From NCBI RefSeq assembly GCF_022669015.1, contig NZ_JAKKSL010000001.1, positions 1,594,059 to 1,658,058 on the forward strand: 64,000 bases of DNA, in the 5' to 3' direction. Below are positions 29,115-39,595 of this stretch, piece by piece (position 1 is the stretch's first letter; every line of letters starts with the position of its first letter). The DNA comes from Colwellia maritima (GTDB taxonomy: Bacteria; Pseudomonadota; Gammaproteobacteria; Enterobacterales; Alteromonadaceae). Position numbers and translations under genes: made by a program. The notes below the pieces were generated by a model. It was not told the DNA's origin. It saw nothing but the letters and a program-made list of their open reading frames with translations, and did no database searches.

Positions 29115-31404
29115 ATGTTAACCACGCTACGCAGAATAGTGCTTGAATTCAGTCAAGAAACGCAATTGCAAATAGCATTAGAGCGTATGGTTAATCAAAT
29201 TAAAAAAGCATTAAAGACTGATTGCTGCTCTGTGTATTTGGCCGATTATTCGCAACAGCATTTTCTACTCATGGCTTCTGACGGCTTAGCCCAACAGTCT
29301 TTTGGACAAACAACAATAGGCTTTTCTGAGGGGCTAATTGGCTTGGTTGGTCAGCGAGAAGAACCCATCAATATTGCTAATGCACGTGAGCATCAACATT
29401 TTGTACATGCGCCGGAAGTTGAAGAAGATGATTTTAATGCTTTTTTGGGAACCCCTATTATCCATCAACGAAAAGTGTTGGGTATTCTTTCTATCCAACA
29501 AAAGCATGCGAGAAACTTTACTGAAAATGAAGAAGCATTTTTAGTCACACTTGCTGCACAGTTAGCCAACGCTTTAGCGAATGCAGAAATAAAAAATTTA
29601 TTTAATCAAGAAGATAAAAATAAAAGCGTAAAACATTTACTAGGCATTGCGGGAGCACCAGGAATTGCATTAAGCCAAATTGTTGTATACCAACCTAAAG
29701 TTGAACTCTCAACACTGGCACTAAAAAAAGTTAGTGTAGCTCAGCAAAACAAACAAAGTAAACGTTTTGAAAGAGCCGTGAGTAAAACGCCGGCAGAATT
29801 TGAACAATTAAGCCAAAAACTCAGTGAATTTATTACCGATGACAATTTGGCCATTTTTGATGTCTATAAGCAGTTATTATCGCAGGCGGATATTCGTCAG
29901 GAAGTTGAAAAAATAGGACTGGGTTGGCAAGCAGAAAGTGCATTAAAACTTGTTATTGAACACTATGTGCTTCAATTTGAGGCCATTGATGATAGTTATC
30001 TCAAAGAACGTGCTAGCGATATTCGCGATTTAGGTAATCGACTATTACTTAACCTTCAGCAAAAATCGCAGAAACTGAAATTACCCAAAGCATTTATTTT
30101 ACTTGCCGACGAAGTGAGTGCATCAATGCCGGCTGAGCATCAGCATAAAGGGTTAAAAGCGATAGTGTCATTGTCTGGATCGGCTAACTCACATGCCGCT
30201 ATTTTAGCTCACGCATTAGAAGTTCCTGCTATCATGGGACTTGCTAGAATTCCTATTGCACAATTTGATCGTCAACAAGCCATTGTTGACGGCTATAGTG
30301 GTGAATTATTTATTAACCCTGATGATGCGTTAAAACGTGAATATCAGTATTTAGTTGCTCAGGAAAGCGAATTAATTAGTAAAATTCAGCAAGAAGTGCA
30401 TTTACCTACCATAACTCAAGATGGTAAAGAAATAGAATTACAACTGAATGCCGGCTTATCTACAGGTTTTGAGTGTCCTGATAATTTGGATGCTTTAGGA
30501 ATAGGTTTGTACCGTACCGAAATTCCTTTTATGGATCGTCACTGCTTTCCGTCAGAACAAGAACAAACCAAACTGTATGAAAAAATATTAGCGGAGTTTT
30601 CACCCAAAGCGGTAACCATGCGCACATTAGATGTAGGGGGGGATAAGTCTTTACCTTATTTTCCCATTACTGAAGATAATCCTTTTTTAGGTTGGCGCGG
30701 TATTCGAATCACCTTGGATCATCCTGAAATATTCTTAGTGCAGGTTAGAGCTATGATCAGAGCGAATCAATACCATAATAATTTAGAAATAATGTTACCT
30801 ATGGTGTCCAATGTTAATGAAGTAGATGAAGCTATCCGCTTAATAAATCAAGCTTACTTTGAAGTAAGTAATGAGGAACACAGTGAAGTAAATGATGAGT
30901 TAAGTTTAGTTCAACTACCTCGTCCTAAAATAGGTATTATGCTAGAAGTGCCTTCAGTCATATTTCAACTAGAAGAGTTAGCGCAACGAGTCGATTTCTT
31001 TTCGGTGGGGAGTAATGACCTGACGCAATATTTGTTAGCTGTTGATCGTAATAATGCACAAGTTGCTAGTTTGCATGACGCGTATCACCCGACCGTACTT
31101 AGAGCATTAAATACTATTGCTAAACAGTCAGTGAAATTCAAAGTGCCATTAAGTTTATGTGGTGAATTGGCAGGTGAACCCGCAGGGGCAATATTATTAT
31201 TAGCAATGGGTTTTGATAAACTCAGTATGAATGGGCATAATATAGCGCGAATAAAATGGGTTATTCGACACGTAGATTTTACAAGGGCAAAAATTATTTT
31301 GTCTCATACCTTAAAACTTACCACGGCTAAACAAGTGCATAGTTATTTGAACGAGCAACTTGAACAATTAGATTTAGGTGGGTTTATTCGTCTTTGGAAT
31401 GTAA
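29115..31404 (+). CDS. ptsP: Phosphoenolpyruvate-protein phosphotransferase PtsP (enzyme I-Ntr) (frameshift at the end)
   Basis: First enzyme of the nitrogen PTS; it autophosphorylates from PEP and passes phosphate to NPr. A GAF domain (about 1-150) precedes the EI part. The phospho-His is about residue 360 in SGSANSHAAILAHALEVPA. The PEP-binding barrel has TLDVGGDKSLPYF, GWRGIRITL, MLPMVSNV, SVGSNDLTQYLLAVDRN and CGELAGEP. AGGA stands 4 bases before the ATG. The natural end is LDLGGFIRLGM-stop at 31402-31404. One extra T at 31393-31395 removes it and runs the frame into the next gene, giving a false 925-codon fusion. About 762 aa when restored. Confidence 0.93.
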
Positions 31405-32194
31405 TGTTTTTAATTTTTATTAGTTGCATATTACTTGGAGCATTCACTGGTTTTTTAGTCGGATTGCTTGGTATAGGCGGTGGTTTGGTTGTTGTACCCG
31501 CTTTAGTGTATTTATTACCTCAGTTAGGTATTAGTCACGAAGTTATCATGCCAATGGCACTAGCTACGTCACTTGCGGCTATTGTTATGACCTCATCAAG
31601 TGCTACCATTGCTCACCATAAAAATAAAAATATTCCTTGGGAAATAACCAAACCGTTAATGTTTATTGTTGCAGTAGGTGCCTTAGTTGGCGCTTTTATT
31701 GCTGATCAACTTTCAGCACAAGCATTGAAAAATTTGTTCGCGGGCGCTGTTATTATACTTGCTACTTATTTATTGGTCTCTATTCGGGCAAATCGAGCTA
31801 GCCAGATGCCTGGAAAAATCACGTTACAATTTATTAGTTTTCTTACAGGGACCATTGCGAGTTTAATGGGGATGGTGGAGGGGCTATTTTAGTGCCAGTA
31901 TTAACTTATTTTGGCATGCCTCTTAGACATTGTATTGGTATAGCAACAGTGTGTGGCGTGATGGTGGCATTGTTTGGCTCCTTAGGCTATATCCTTACGG
32001 GTCTTGATAATCACTTATTACCAGAGTGGAGTTTAGGGTATGTTTATTTACCTGCTTTATCAGGTATAGTACTAACATCTTCATTATTTGCACCAATTGG
32101 TGTTAAATTTGCGATAAATTTACCCGTACAAACATTAAAAAAATGTTTTGCCATATTTCTTATTTTGGTGGCAATAAAAATGGTGTTAACTTAA
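31404..32194 (+). CDS. TauE/SafE (TSUP) family membrane protein (one frameshift)
   Basis: About 263-aa inner-membrane permease, possibly exporting sulfite or organosulfonates; the substrate is unknown. The ATG overlaps the restored ptsP stop (TAATG). Typical features are GAFTGFLVGLLGIGGGLVVVPAL at the N-terminus and the repeated GGGAILVPVL later. A missing base near 31873 (ATGGTGG for ATTGGTGG) creates a stop at 31892. Corrected reading is LMGIGGGAILVPVLTYFGMP. The order ptsP-TSUP-lgt-thyA is common in related genera. Confidence 0.88.
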
Positions 32195-32245
32195 TTTTTC
32201 TCACGCGAATGTAAACATAGTCGCGAAACTTTAGATGGATAAAAA

Positions 32246-33101
32246 ATGACAGAACAGTTTTTACAATTTCCCGTAATTGATCCTATTATTTTTAGTATAG
32301 GACCTGTTGCACTTTCGGTACGGCATGATGTATTTAGTGGGTTTTATTGGGGCAATGTTTATTGCCAATAAAGCAGCAGATAAAAGCCAGGGGCTCTGGA
32401 CTCGTGAGCAAGTCAGTGATTTATTGTTTTATGGGTTTTTAGGGGTGGTTTTAGGGGGACGCATTGGTTACGTACTGTTTTATCAATGGGAATATTTTCT
32501 ATCTGATCCACTTTACCTATTCCAAATTTGGCAAGGAGGTATGTCATTCCATGGTGGTTTATTAGGTGTGACGGCAGCTGTGTATATTTTTGCTCGAAAA
32601 ACCCAAAAATCATTTTTATCGGTAGGTGATTTTGTTGTGCCTCTTGTACCCATTGGATTAGGCATGGGGCGATTAGGTAATTTTATCAATGCGGAGTTGT
32701 GGGGCAGGCAAACAGATGTTCCATGGGCGATGGTATTTCCCACTGATTCACTGCAACTACCTCGACACCCATCACAATTATATGAGTTCTTCTTAGAAGG
32801 TGTAGTACTGTTTATTATTATGTATTTTGTTACCCGTAAACCAAGAAATCTTGGCTTGGCTTCGGGGATCTTTTTAATTGGTTACGGTGTATTTAGATCT
32901 ATTGTTGAGTTTTATAGAGAGCCTGATGCGCATTTAGGATTATATTTTTCCTTTATTTCAAAAGGGCAAATATTAAGTATTCCGATGATTTTAGGCGGCA
33001 TGCTAATTATTTACCTCGGTTATTTAATTCAAGAAAAATCTGCGATAGCAAACACAAAAACGGCTAATGGTAAAACTATGGATAAAAAAGGAAAAGTATA
33101 A
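32246..33101 (+). CDS. lgt: Prolipoprotein diacylglyceryl transferase (frameshift near the start)
   Basis: Essential inner-membrane enzyme that adds diacylglycerol to the lipobox cysteine. The ATG at 32246 gives [23 protein letters not shown]. The frame breaks at 32312-32319, where homologues have a Leu-x-Trp-Tyr-Gly segment; it continues [14 protein letters not shown]. The signature [16 protein letters not shown] is intact, as are [11 protein letters not shown] and [13 protein letters not shown]. About 285 aa. The stop overlaps the thyA start (TAATG). Confidence 0.93.
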
Positions 33102-33952
33102 TGCGGGCTTATTTAGATTTATGTCAACGCATTGTTGAACAAGGCTCTTGGGTTGAGAATAGCCGTACAGGTAAACGCTGCTTAACCGTGATCAATGCTG
33201 ATTTAGAGTATAATGTTGCGGCGAATGAATTCCCCATGATCACCACGCGCAAGAGTTTTTTTAAATCGGCGATAGCTGAGTTTATTGGCTATATTCGTGG
33301 ATATGATAATGCAGCGGACTTTCGCAAACTTGGTACAAAAACATGGGATGCGAATGCAAACCTAAACGATGTTTGGCTCAATAATATTTTCCGCAAAGGT
33401 GAGGATGATATGGGGCGAGTATATGGCGTGCAAGGTAGAAATTGGGCTAAACCTGATGGGGGTAGTCTTGACCAATTGCAAAAAATAGTGGACAACTTAA
33501 GCCAAGGGATAGATGACCGTGCGGAAATTTTGACTTTTTACAACCCCGGTGAATTTCACATGGGCTGTTTAAGACCTTGTATGCATACTCATAATTTTTC
33601 AATTTTGGATGGCACGCTTTATTTAACTAGTTATCAGCGCTCTTGTGATGTTCCACTGGGTTTGAATTTCAATCAAGTGCAGGTGTTTTTCTTTTTAGCC
33701 ATTATGGCGCAAATCACGGGTCTTAAACCCGGAGTCGCCTATCATAAAATTGTGAATGCGCATATTTATGAGGATCAATTAGCGCTGATGAAAGACGTAC
33801 AACTAAAACGTGAACCGTTACCTTTACCTAAGTTAATTATCAATCCTGATATTAAATCGCTTAAAGATCTTGAAACCTGGGTAACCATGGATGATTTTTC
33901 AGTAGAAGGATATCAATGCCACGACGCGATTCAATATCCGTTTGCGGTTTAA
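33101..33952 (+). CDS. thyA: Thymidylate synthase
   Basis: 283-aa folate-dependent dUMP methylase, same length as Vibrio ThyA and very similar to it. [27 protein letters not shown] and GRVYGVQGR precede the active site. The nucleophile is Cys160 in [10 protein letters not shown], a variant of the E. coli PCH motif normal for this subgroup. [18 protein letters not shown] follows. Frame intact and coupled to lgt. Confidence 0.96.
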   Translation: MRAYLDLCQRIVEQGSWVENSRTGKRCLTVINADLEYNVAANEFPMITTRKSFFKSAIAEFIGYIRGYDNAADFRKLGTKTWDANANLNDVWLNNIFRKGEDDMGRVYGVQGRNWAKPDGGSLDQLQKIVDNLSQGIDDRAEILTFYNPGEFHMGCLRPCMHTHNFSILDGTLYLTSYQRSCDVPLGLNFNQVQVFFFLAIMAQITGLKPGVAYHKIVNAHIYEDQLALMKDVQLKREPLPLPKLIINPDIKSLKDLETWVTMDDFSVEGYQCHDAIQYPFAV

Positions 33953-34306
33953 CATGTGTTTGAGTGTGGTGTTGTAGGCATTACGCTCTTTCTAGCGCAC
34001 TCAATTTTCTAAATCAATCACTTAAGTTGATTTTAAATCGAAATAATTTTCTGTCTTTTTGATACATTACAGGATTTAACAATCATATTTCGGCATTTCG
34101 TTTGGAATATAGGATGAATCCTGATTATTATGGAGATTGAGCACAACTAAAGAGGTATTTAGATCTGTTAACCCATGTTAAATCAATACGTTTGATCTAG
34201 AAAAAATCAAAAAACAAGTACAAAAAAACAACAAAAAAAAAGCATTTTTCAAATTTACTGTTACACTCAGTATTAAAGAGTTATTTTACTGAAAACGGAT
34301 GTAAGT
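33953..34306 (+). other. Intergenic region with A-tracts upstream of the GTPase cluster
   Basis: 354 bases without a gene. Four A-tracts (34201-34206, 34209-34214, 34222-34228, 34233-34241) recur roughly every 8-14 bases and could bend DNA or act as an UP element. GTTACACTC and GTATTAA lie about 35-55 bases before the ATG at 34307, but I cannot fix a promoter with confidence. No terminator is obvious after thyA. Confidence 0.45.
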
Positions 34307-34852
34307 ATGTCAAATAAGAAAAATAATGATAAAACCCAACCAGATTCTGCGCATTCCTCCCATGAAATAAGTGAACTCGACCGGCTCCGACAGATAGTTT
34401 TTGGCGATGCTCAACAACAATTAATTAAACAGTTAGCGACATTACGCAGTGATATGGAACAAGCGCTAAATGCGCAGGATAAAAAGTTTTCACTTCGTTT
34501 AGATAAAATGCAAGAAGATATAACTCATCAATTGGATGAGTTGGATAAACGAATACATTTTGTTGATAAAATGCATGAAGATATTGAATCGACTATTCAA
34601 AAAGAACATGCAAGTTTGGCATCAGAGCATGAAATGTTTGCTGCTGCTACGCAACAAGATTTTAAAAGTATTGAACAGACTCTTGATAATGAAAGCACAT
34701 CATTATCGAGTACTTTCAATGAGCAACTGGAACAATTGAAAAATCACCTTGAAGAGGTTTCAAAAGAACTAAGTTCATCTAAAACGGATCGTAAAACCCT
34801 TGCTAAATTATTAGCGACAATGGCAACGAACTTGGAAGATGACCAGTTATAA
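34307..34852 (+). CDS. Coiled-coil protein of unknown function, first gene of the GTPase cluster
   Basis: 181-aa soluble protein with no signal peptide or membrane segment. Residues about 20-38 carry SELDRLRQIVFGDAQQQL, a motif echoed at the start of the next protein (QLDQLRGLILGK). The rest is strongly heptad-patterned and acidic, typical of a long coiled coil (for example KMQEDITHQLDELDKRIHF). No recognised family. Its stop overlaps the next ATG (TAATG), so the two products are made together. The shared LRxxxxG motif suggests both bind the same partner or each other; that is inference. Confidence 0.6.
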   Translation: MSNKKNNDKTQPDSAHSSHEISELDRLRQIVFGDAQQQLIKQLATLRSDMEQALNAQDKKFSLRLDKMQEDITHQLDELDKRIHFVDKMHEDIESTIQKEHASLASEHEMFAAATQQDFKSIEQTLDNESTSLSSTFNEQLEQLKNHLEEVSKELSSSKTDRKTLAKLLATMATNLEDDQL

Positions 34853-36613
34853 TGCAAAAGTCTGCATCAAGCGAACAAGTTAACTCTCAACAGCAACTCG
34901 ATCAACTCAGAGGCTTGATACTTGGTAAAAACAACCAAGTGGTGACTGATGGTATCAAAAAAGAAGCCCGAGATATTGTCGGTGATGTTCTCACAGAGGC
35001 TTTACATGACAGACAACAGAAAGATGGATCGGTAAATAAGGTTTTGTTACCGCTAATCGAAGATTCTGTTGAGCATTCGGTGATGCACCATAGTGATAAA
35101 TTAGTTAATTCGCTTTACCCATTAATGGGAAGCTTAGTTAGAAAATCCGTAACTTCTTTTTTAACTGATTTTATGGAAAAAACAAATCAGCTAATCGATA
35201 GTAGCTTTACCCTTAAAGGATTGAAATGGCGGATAAAAGCTTGGCAAGCAGGGGTCAGCTTTTCTCAATATGTTGCTTCACAAACTTTTTCTTATCGAGT
35301 CGAACATGTTTTGCTTATTCACCGAGAAACTGGATTATTACTCAACTCTGTCAATTTAAGTAAAGCAAGTAAAGGTGATGCTGATTTAATCTCATCCATG
35401 TTGACTGCTATTAATGATTTTGTCGGTGATTCTTTTTTGGATAGTGACAATGGTCCTAAAGAACAATTACAAACAGTTACAACAGATAACTTTAACTTAT
35501 TAATAAAACCGGGTCCTTATGCTTCAATTGCTGCCGCTGTTATGGGAAATCCGCCGCAAGCCATCAGTAATCAATTGCAGATAACGTTAGAAGATATTCA
35601 TCGCCTTTATAATCGTGAATTGAATCAATTTGATGGCAATAATCAAAGTTTTGTTAATTGTGAAGCATTATTACTCGATTGCTTACTTTCCGAACAAAAA
35701 AAGCCAGAATCAACAACTCAAAAAAACCGTGGCTAGCCTGGATATTAGTTTTGATGATTGTAGCCATCTTCTGTTCTAAAGCTTTTCAGTGGTGGGAAAA
35801 TGATAAGCTAACCGATCAGTTGATGTTGTTTGATCGCCAACCTGGCGTTGTCGTTAACAGTATTGAAGTATCTGGTGATAAAAAGGTTAAGCTTGATATA
35901 TTACGTGATCCTCATGCCGTGAAGTTAGCAGATTGGCTAGAAAACAATAAGTTAACAATTGGGCAACTTATTTTAACTGAACGCCATTATCATTCGTTAT
36001 CATCTGAAATTTTATTTGTTCGTGCAAAGCAACTATTATCTCAATACCCAGAGTTGAAAATGGTATGGGAGAATGAAATTCTAAAGATTTCAGGTATTTT
36101 AGACTCTCTACAACTAGAAAAATTAAAGCAAGGCCTTGCTATTCCGGTTTCTCGGAAGGAAAAAATCTAGTCATCGATAATCTAAAATTACCCTCAATGA
36201 ATGGAATCGCAACGAATAAAACCATTACTCAACAAGTGTTTAATGACCTTGTAGCAAGAATATCTACAATACAACTTGATTTCCCTGTTAAAAGTGATGA
36301 AATAACACCAACAATGCATATGACTTTGCAGCAAGTGTCTCTTTATTTACAACAATTAACCCAACTGGCAGAACAGCTTGAATTAAATATTGGTTTATTA
36401 GTGATTGGCTCTAGTGATAATACAGGCAATAGAATAAATAATACCCGTTTGAGCCTTCAACGGGCCAAAAACACTGGCAAAGTTCTAAACGAATTAGGGT
36501 TTAATGAACAGAATATGTTTATTACGGGATTAGGGCAAATAGAGATAATAAAGGTCAAAAATCAAGCAAGAAAAGTGATGTTTAATGTGTTATCGGTGAA
36601 AAAGAATAATTAA
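34852..36613 (+). CDS. Membrane-spanning protein with cytoplasmic longin/roadblock-like part and OmpA-like C-terminus (two frameshifts)
   Basis: Restored as one protein of about 587 aa. The N-terminal part begins with LRGLILGK. A stretch about 150-285 (HVLLIHRETGLLLNSVNL, DLISSMLTAINDFVGDSF, LLIKPGPYASIAAAVMG) has the strand-helix pattern of a roadblock/longin-type domain. A membrane helix (about 293-312, PWLAWILVLMIVAIFCSKAF) follows, then a BON-like region and an OmpA-like domain with IGSSDNTGNRINNTRLSLQRAKN. Literal translation stops at 35736 (A7 where A8 is expected, 35720-35726) and again at 36170 (base missing at the CCGG 36144-36147). Sequence continues sensibly in each case. Domain naming of the N-terminal half is inference. 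Confidence 0.65.
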
Positions 36614-36641
36614 TGAAAACAAATCTTTTTCATTAATTATT
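36605..36641 (+). promoter_or_regulatory. Perfect 15-bp hairpin over the OmpA-like gene stop codon
   Basis: AATAATTAATGAAAA pairs perfectly with TTTTCATTAATTATT across a 7-base loop. The stem includes the stop codon (36611-36613). There is no downstream T-run, so it is not a standard terminator. It could stabilise the upstream message or dampen expression of the GTPase gene 115 bases later. Confidence 0.5.
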
Positions 36642-36755
36642 GAAGGTTATAATGTTTTTTGTCTATAAATAACTATAATGAAAAAAGGGTTCAAAGGATA
36701 AGCCGTATATAAAATGGCGTTTGAAATTAAATAGTCCATAGATTGGAGATGGCTT

Positions 36756-37250
36756 TTGTATCAACATAAAATTTGTCTGCTAGGTGCTTCTAGCGTTGGA
36801 AAAACAAGTTTAGTTAAACAATTTGTTGAAGGTATTTTTAATGAAAAATATCTTACAACGATTGGGGTTAAAATTGATAAAAAAGTGGTTTCAATTGATG
36901 ATGTAAAAGTTCAATTTTTACTATGGGATATTGAAGGTAACGACCGCTATAATGTTTTCCAAGAGCGCTATTTACGTGGTGCTTCTGCCTTTATTCTTGT
37001 GGTGGACCAAACTCGAATATCGTCGCTGATGCAAGGTTTAAATATTCATGCCCTTGCTAGAAAATCATCTAACTGTCCTGCAATATTAGCAATAAATAAA
37101 CAAGATCTTCAGCCAGAATGGCGTTGGGAAGATAAAGGGTTAGAAGACTATAAAGACCTTTTTGATCTACAATTTTATACGAGTGCGAAAACAGGAGAGA
37201 ACGTAGAAAATATGTTTTCTACGTTAGCGCGATTGCTGCTAAAGGATTAA
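36756..37250 (+). CDS. Ras/Rab-like small GTPase
   Basis: 164-aa single-domain GTPase of the prokaryotic Ras superfamily. Start is TTG at 36756 with GGAG 7 bases upstream. P-loop GASSVGKTS (10-18), switch I Thr in TTIGVK (about 35), G3 WDIEGND, G4 NKQD and G5 TSAKTG are all present. In G3 the position of the catalytic Gln61 of Ras/Rab is Asn (DIEGND versus DTAGQE), which predicts slow intrinsic hydrolysis. No lipid-modification motif is seen. It lies between the OmpA-like membrane protein and a GGDEF/EAL gene (5 bases away), suggesting a shared pathway. Confidence 0.88.
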   Translation: MYQHKICLLGASSVGKTSLVKQFVEGIFNEKYLTTIGVKIDKKVVSIDDVKVQFLLWDIEGNDRYNVFQERYLRGASAFILVVDQTRISSLMQGLNIHALARKSSNCPAILAINKQDLQPEWRWEDKGLEDYKDLFDLQFYTSAKTGENVENMFSTLARLLLKD

Positions 37251-37255
37251 GTCGC

Positions 37256-39452
37256 ATGGCCACTTCATTCAATAATGATCCAAGTCAGGTACTCAGTAAT
37301 GTACTAAATGCCATGGAACAAGTTGTACTTGAGGTTGTTGATGAGGATACGGGAACGGTTCGACTAATTGAAGGCGAAAATCAGTGGGTTCGAGAGTTAT
37401 TTCCTCATTCCAAGGATAATTCTGTTTTCAGAATCGATGAAAGTACGCCTTTTTTACAAGATTTTCTTATTGATGGCCGGCTCATATGGCGAGGCAATAA
37501 AAATGCCAGAATACGGTCTGGTTTTTGGACCGAAGTTGTTTCAAAGGATAAAGCCTTACATTTAGAAGCGATTGCTATCAGGCATGCCTCGTACAATCTA
37601 CTGATTATCAGTAATCAAGCAGAAGAATTTACTTTTCGTCAAAACACCTTGCAATCGGCTCGAGAGCTTTTACAACATAATGATCGCTTAGTTGAGCAAA
37701 ATGAATATTTACACGAACGATTGCTTGCCATATTAAAAAAACCAACCAAACAAAATAATATTCTTACTGCATTAACTAAAGCGATTGAAAACGCCGGTTT
37801 TGCTGTGTTAATTACTGACAGTGATTTAGTTACTATTATTGCCAATACAGCAGCCCTCAAGTTATTTGAACAAGATAGCATCCAAGACAACCTTTCGGGT
37901 GAGGATATTAATAAAAAACAATCGAAGCCAATGAATGTAATCCTACATTTATTAGAAAATCAATTACCAGAATATGAACGAATAATATCAACTAAATCAT
38001 GTTGGGATGGAGAGCTTTGTTGGATGTCGCCACCATCAACCTTAAAGTGGCTTAAAGTAGCATTGTACCCGGTTGTAGATGAGTTTAACCAAGTGAAAAA
38101 TTGGATTGTATTTGCCAATGATATCAGTAATCTAAAATATTTAGTGCAGAGAAATGAACAACTTGCTCTGCAAGACATGTTAACTGAGTTACCTAATCGT
38201 ATTGCCTTTTGGCAAACCCTTGAAAAACAGATTGCTACAAATACACCTTTTTACTTACTTTATGTTGATATCAATGAATTTAGGCGTCATAACGAGTTTT
38301 ATGGACATGATGAGGGCGATAAGCTCCTTGTGGAACTCAGTGGGCGTATAAAGCGTACGATTAAAGAATCAGATTTTATTGCCAGAGTGGGAGGAGATGA
38401 ATTTGCGATTATTTTGACGCAGATTGATAATCAGCAATGGTGTGAAGACATAGTTAAAAGAATTATTGATTGTACGAAAAAAAGTTTTGAAACACGTAAG
38501 TCGGGTAGTTTTAATATCACTATCAGTATTGGTGCTGCAAACTTTCCTCGAGACGCGCAAAGTGTTGAAGAATTAATGAAGTTTGTTGATTTGAGTGCTT
38601 ACAATGGAAAAAAAGTGAAAGCTAACTCATTACAGTTTTATTCACAATCACTAAAAGATGCATCACATAAGTTAATTGAGATTGAAAATGACTTAAGAGA
38701 AGCCATTAATAATGATGAGTTTGAACTGTTTTTACAGCCCATTATTGATCTGGAACGGAATCAAATAGTGAAAGCTGAGGCGTTAATTCGGCCGGAATCA
38801 TCCCGAAAAAGGTATTATCTACCCTGACGTTTTTATTCCTGTTGCTGAAAAAAGCGGCTTAATTATTACAATTGGCAAGTGGGTAATTAATACGGCTTGC
38901 CAAATAGCAGAAAAAATTAACAAACTGGGATATCAAGTTAAAATATCAATGAACCTTTCCCCTTCCCAAGTATTTGATGAGAATCTTTTTTCTCATTTGC
39001 ATGCTTGTGTTAAGCATTATAAAGTTGATCCTGGCTTACTAGAGTTAGAGATAACGGAAGGTGTATTGATAGATGATTATGCTATTACTGAAAAATTGCT
39101 TAATAAAGTAAGAGCTATCGGTATGAGTGTTGCTATTGATGATTTTGGAACGGGTTACAGTTCCTTGTCTTACTTAAAGCAATTGCCACTAGATTTTTTG
39201 AAAATAGATCGGTCGTTTGTCAGAGATATAGTGAGTGATGACAATGATCAAGCGATTGTGAGAGCGGTAATAGCGATGGCACATAATTTGAATTTAGGTG
39301 TGATTGCAGAAGGTGTGGAAACCCAAGAACAATTGGATTTTCTCTCAGATAATTTGTGTAATTCAGTACAAGGGTATTTATTTAGCAAGCCCATTCCATT
39401 TGATGCCTTTATTGAGTTACTTGAAACTAAGAGGTCTAAAAATAGCATATAG
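37256..39452 (+). CDS. GGDEF/EAL c-di-GMP protein with N-terminal sensor and PAS-like regions (one frameshift)
   Basis: About 731 aa, cytoplasmic. An unrecognised N-terminal domain (1-130) leads to a coiled coil (about 130-160) and a PAS-like domain (about 175-295). GGDEF is intact at 379-383; the inhibitory site reads KESD instead of RxxD. The EAL domain (from 508) keeps EALIR, MNLSP, EITE, DDFGTGYSS, LKID, EGVET and QGYLFSKP, so phosphodiesterase activity is likely. The frame breaks at 38792-38795, where CCGG replaces the conserved Trp codon of EALIRWNHPE. AAGGA precedes the ATG. Last gene of the GTPase cluster, before a terminator. Confidence 0.87.
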
Positions 39453-39480
39453 TACAAAGTAAGACTTTAAATTAAGCAAT

Positions 39481-39510
39481 AAACCTTTAGCTGAAACTAA
39501 AGGTTTTTTT
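39481..39510 (+). terminator. Intrinsic terminator after the GGDEF/EAL gene
   Basis: Stem AAACCTTTAG / CTAAAGGTTT with a 6-base loop and a T8 tail. It closes the 34307-39452 cluster. Confidence 0.9.
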
Positions 39511-39595
39511 TATTTTTTTTATCCCCATATTGTCATATAGCCTTATCAACTTGATATGAACATTTAACATAGCGTGCAGCGCTCAGGAGTAAAGC

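Noticed and set aside
29115..31892. A 925-codon PtsP-permease fusion protein
   Set aside because: A single extra T in TTT explains it; both proteins have normal separate ends in the corrected frame.
34852..36613. Three separate small proteins instead of one OmpA-like membrane protein
   Set aside because: The breaks lie in an A7 run and at CCGG, and sense continues smoothly across each, giving one sensible topology.
36605..36641. Intrinsic terminator after the OmpA-like gene
   Set aside because: The stem is perfect but AT-rich and has no T-run after it.
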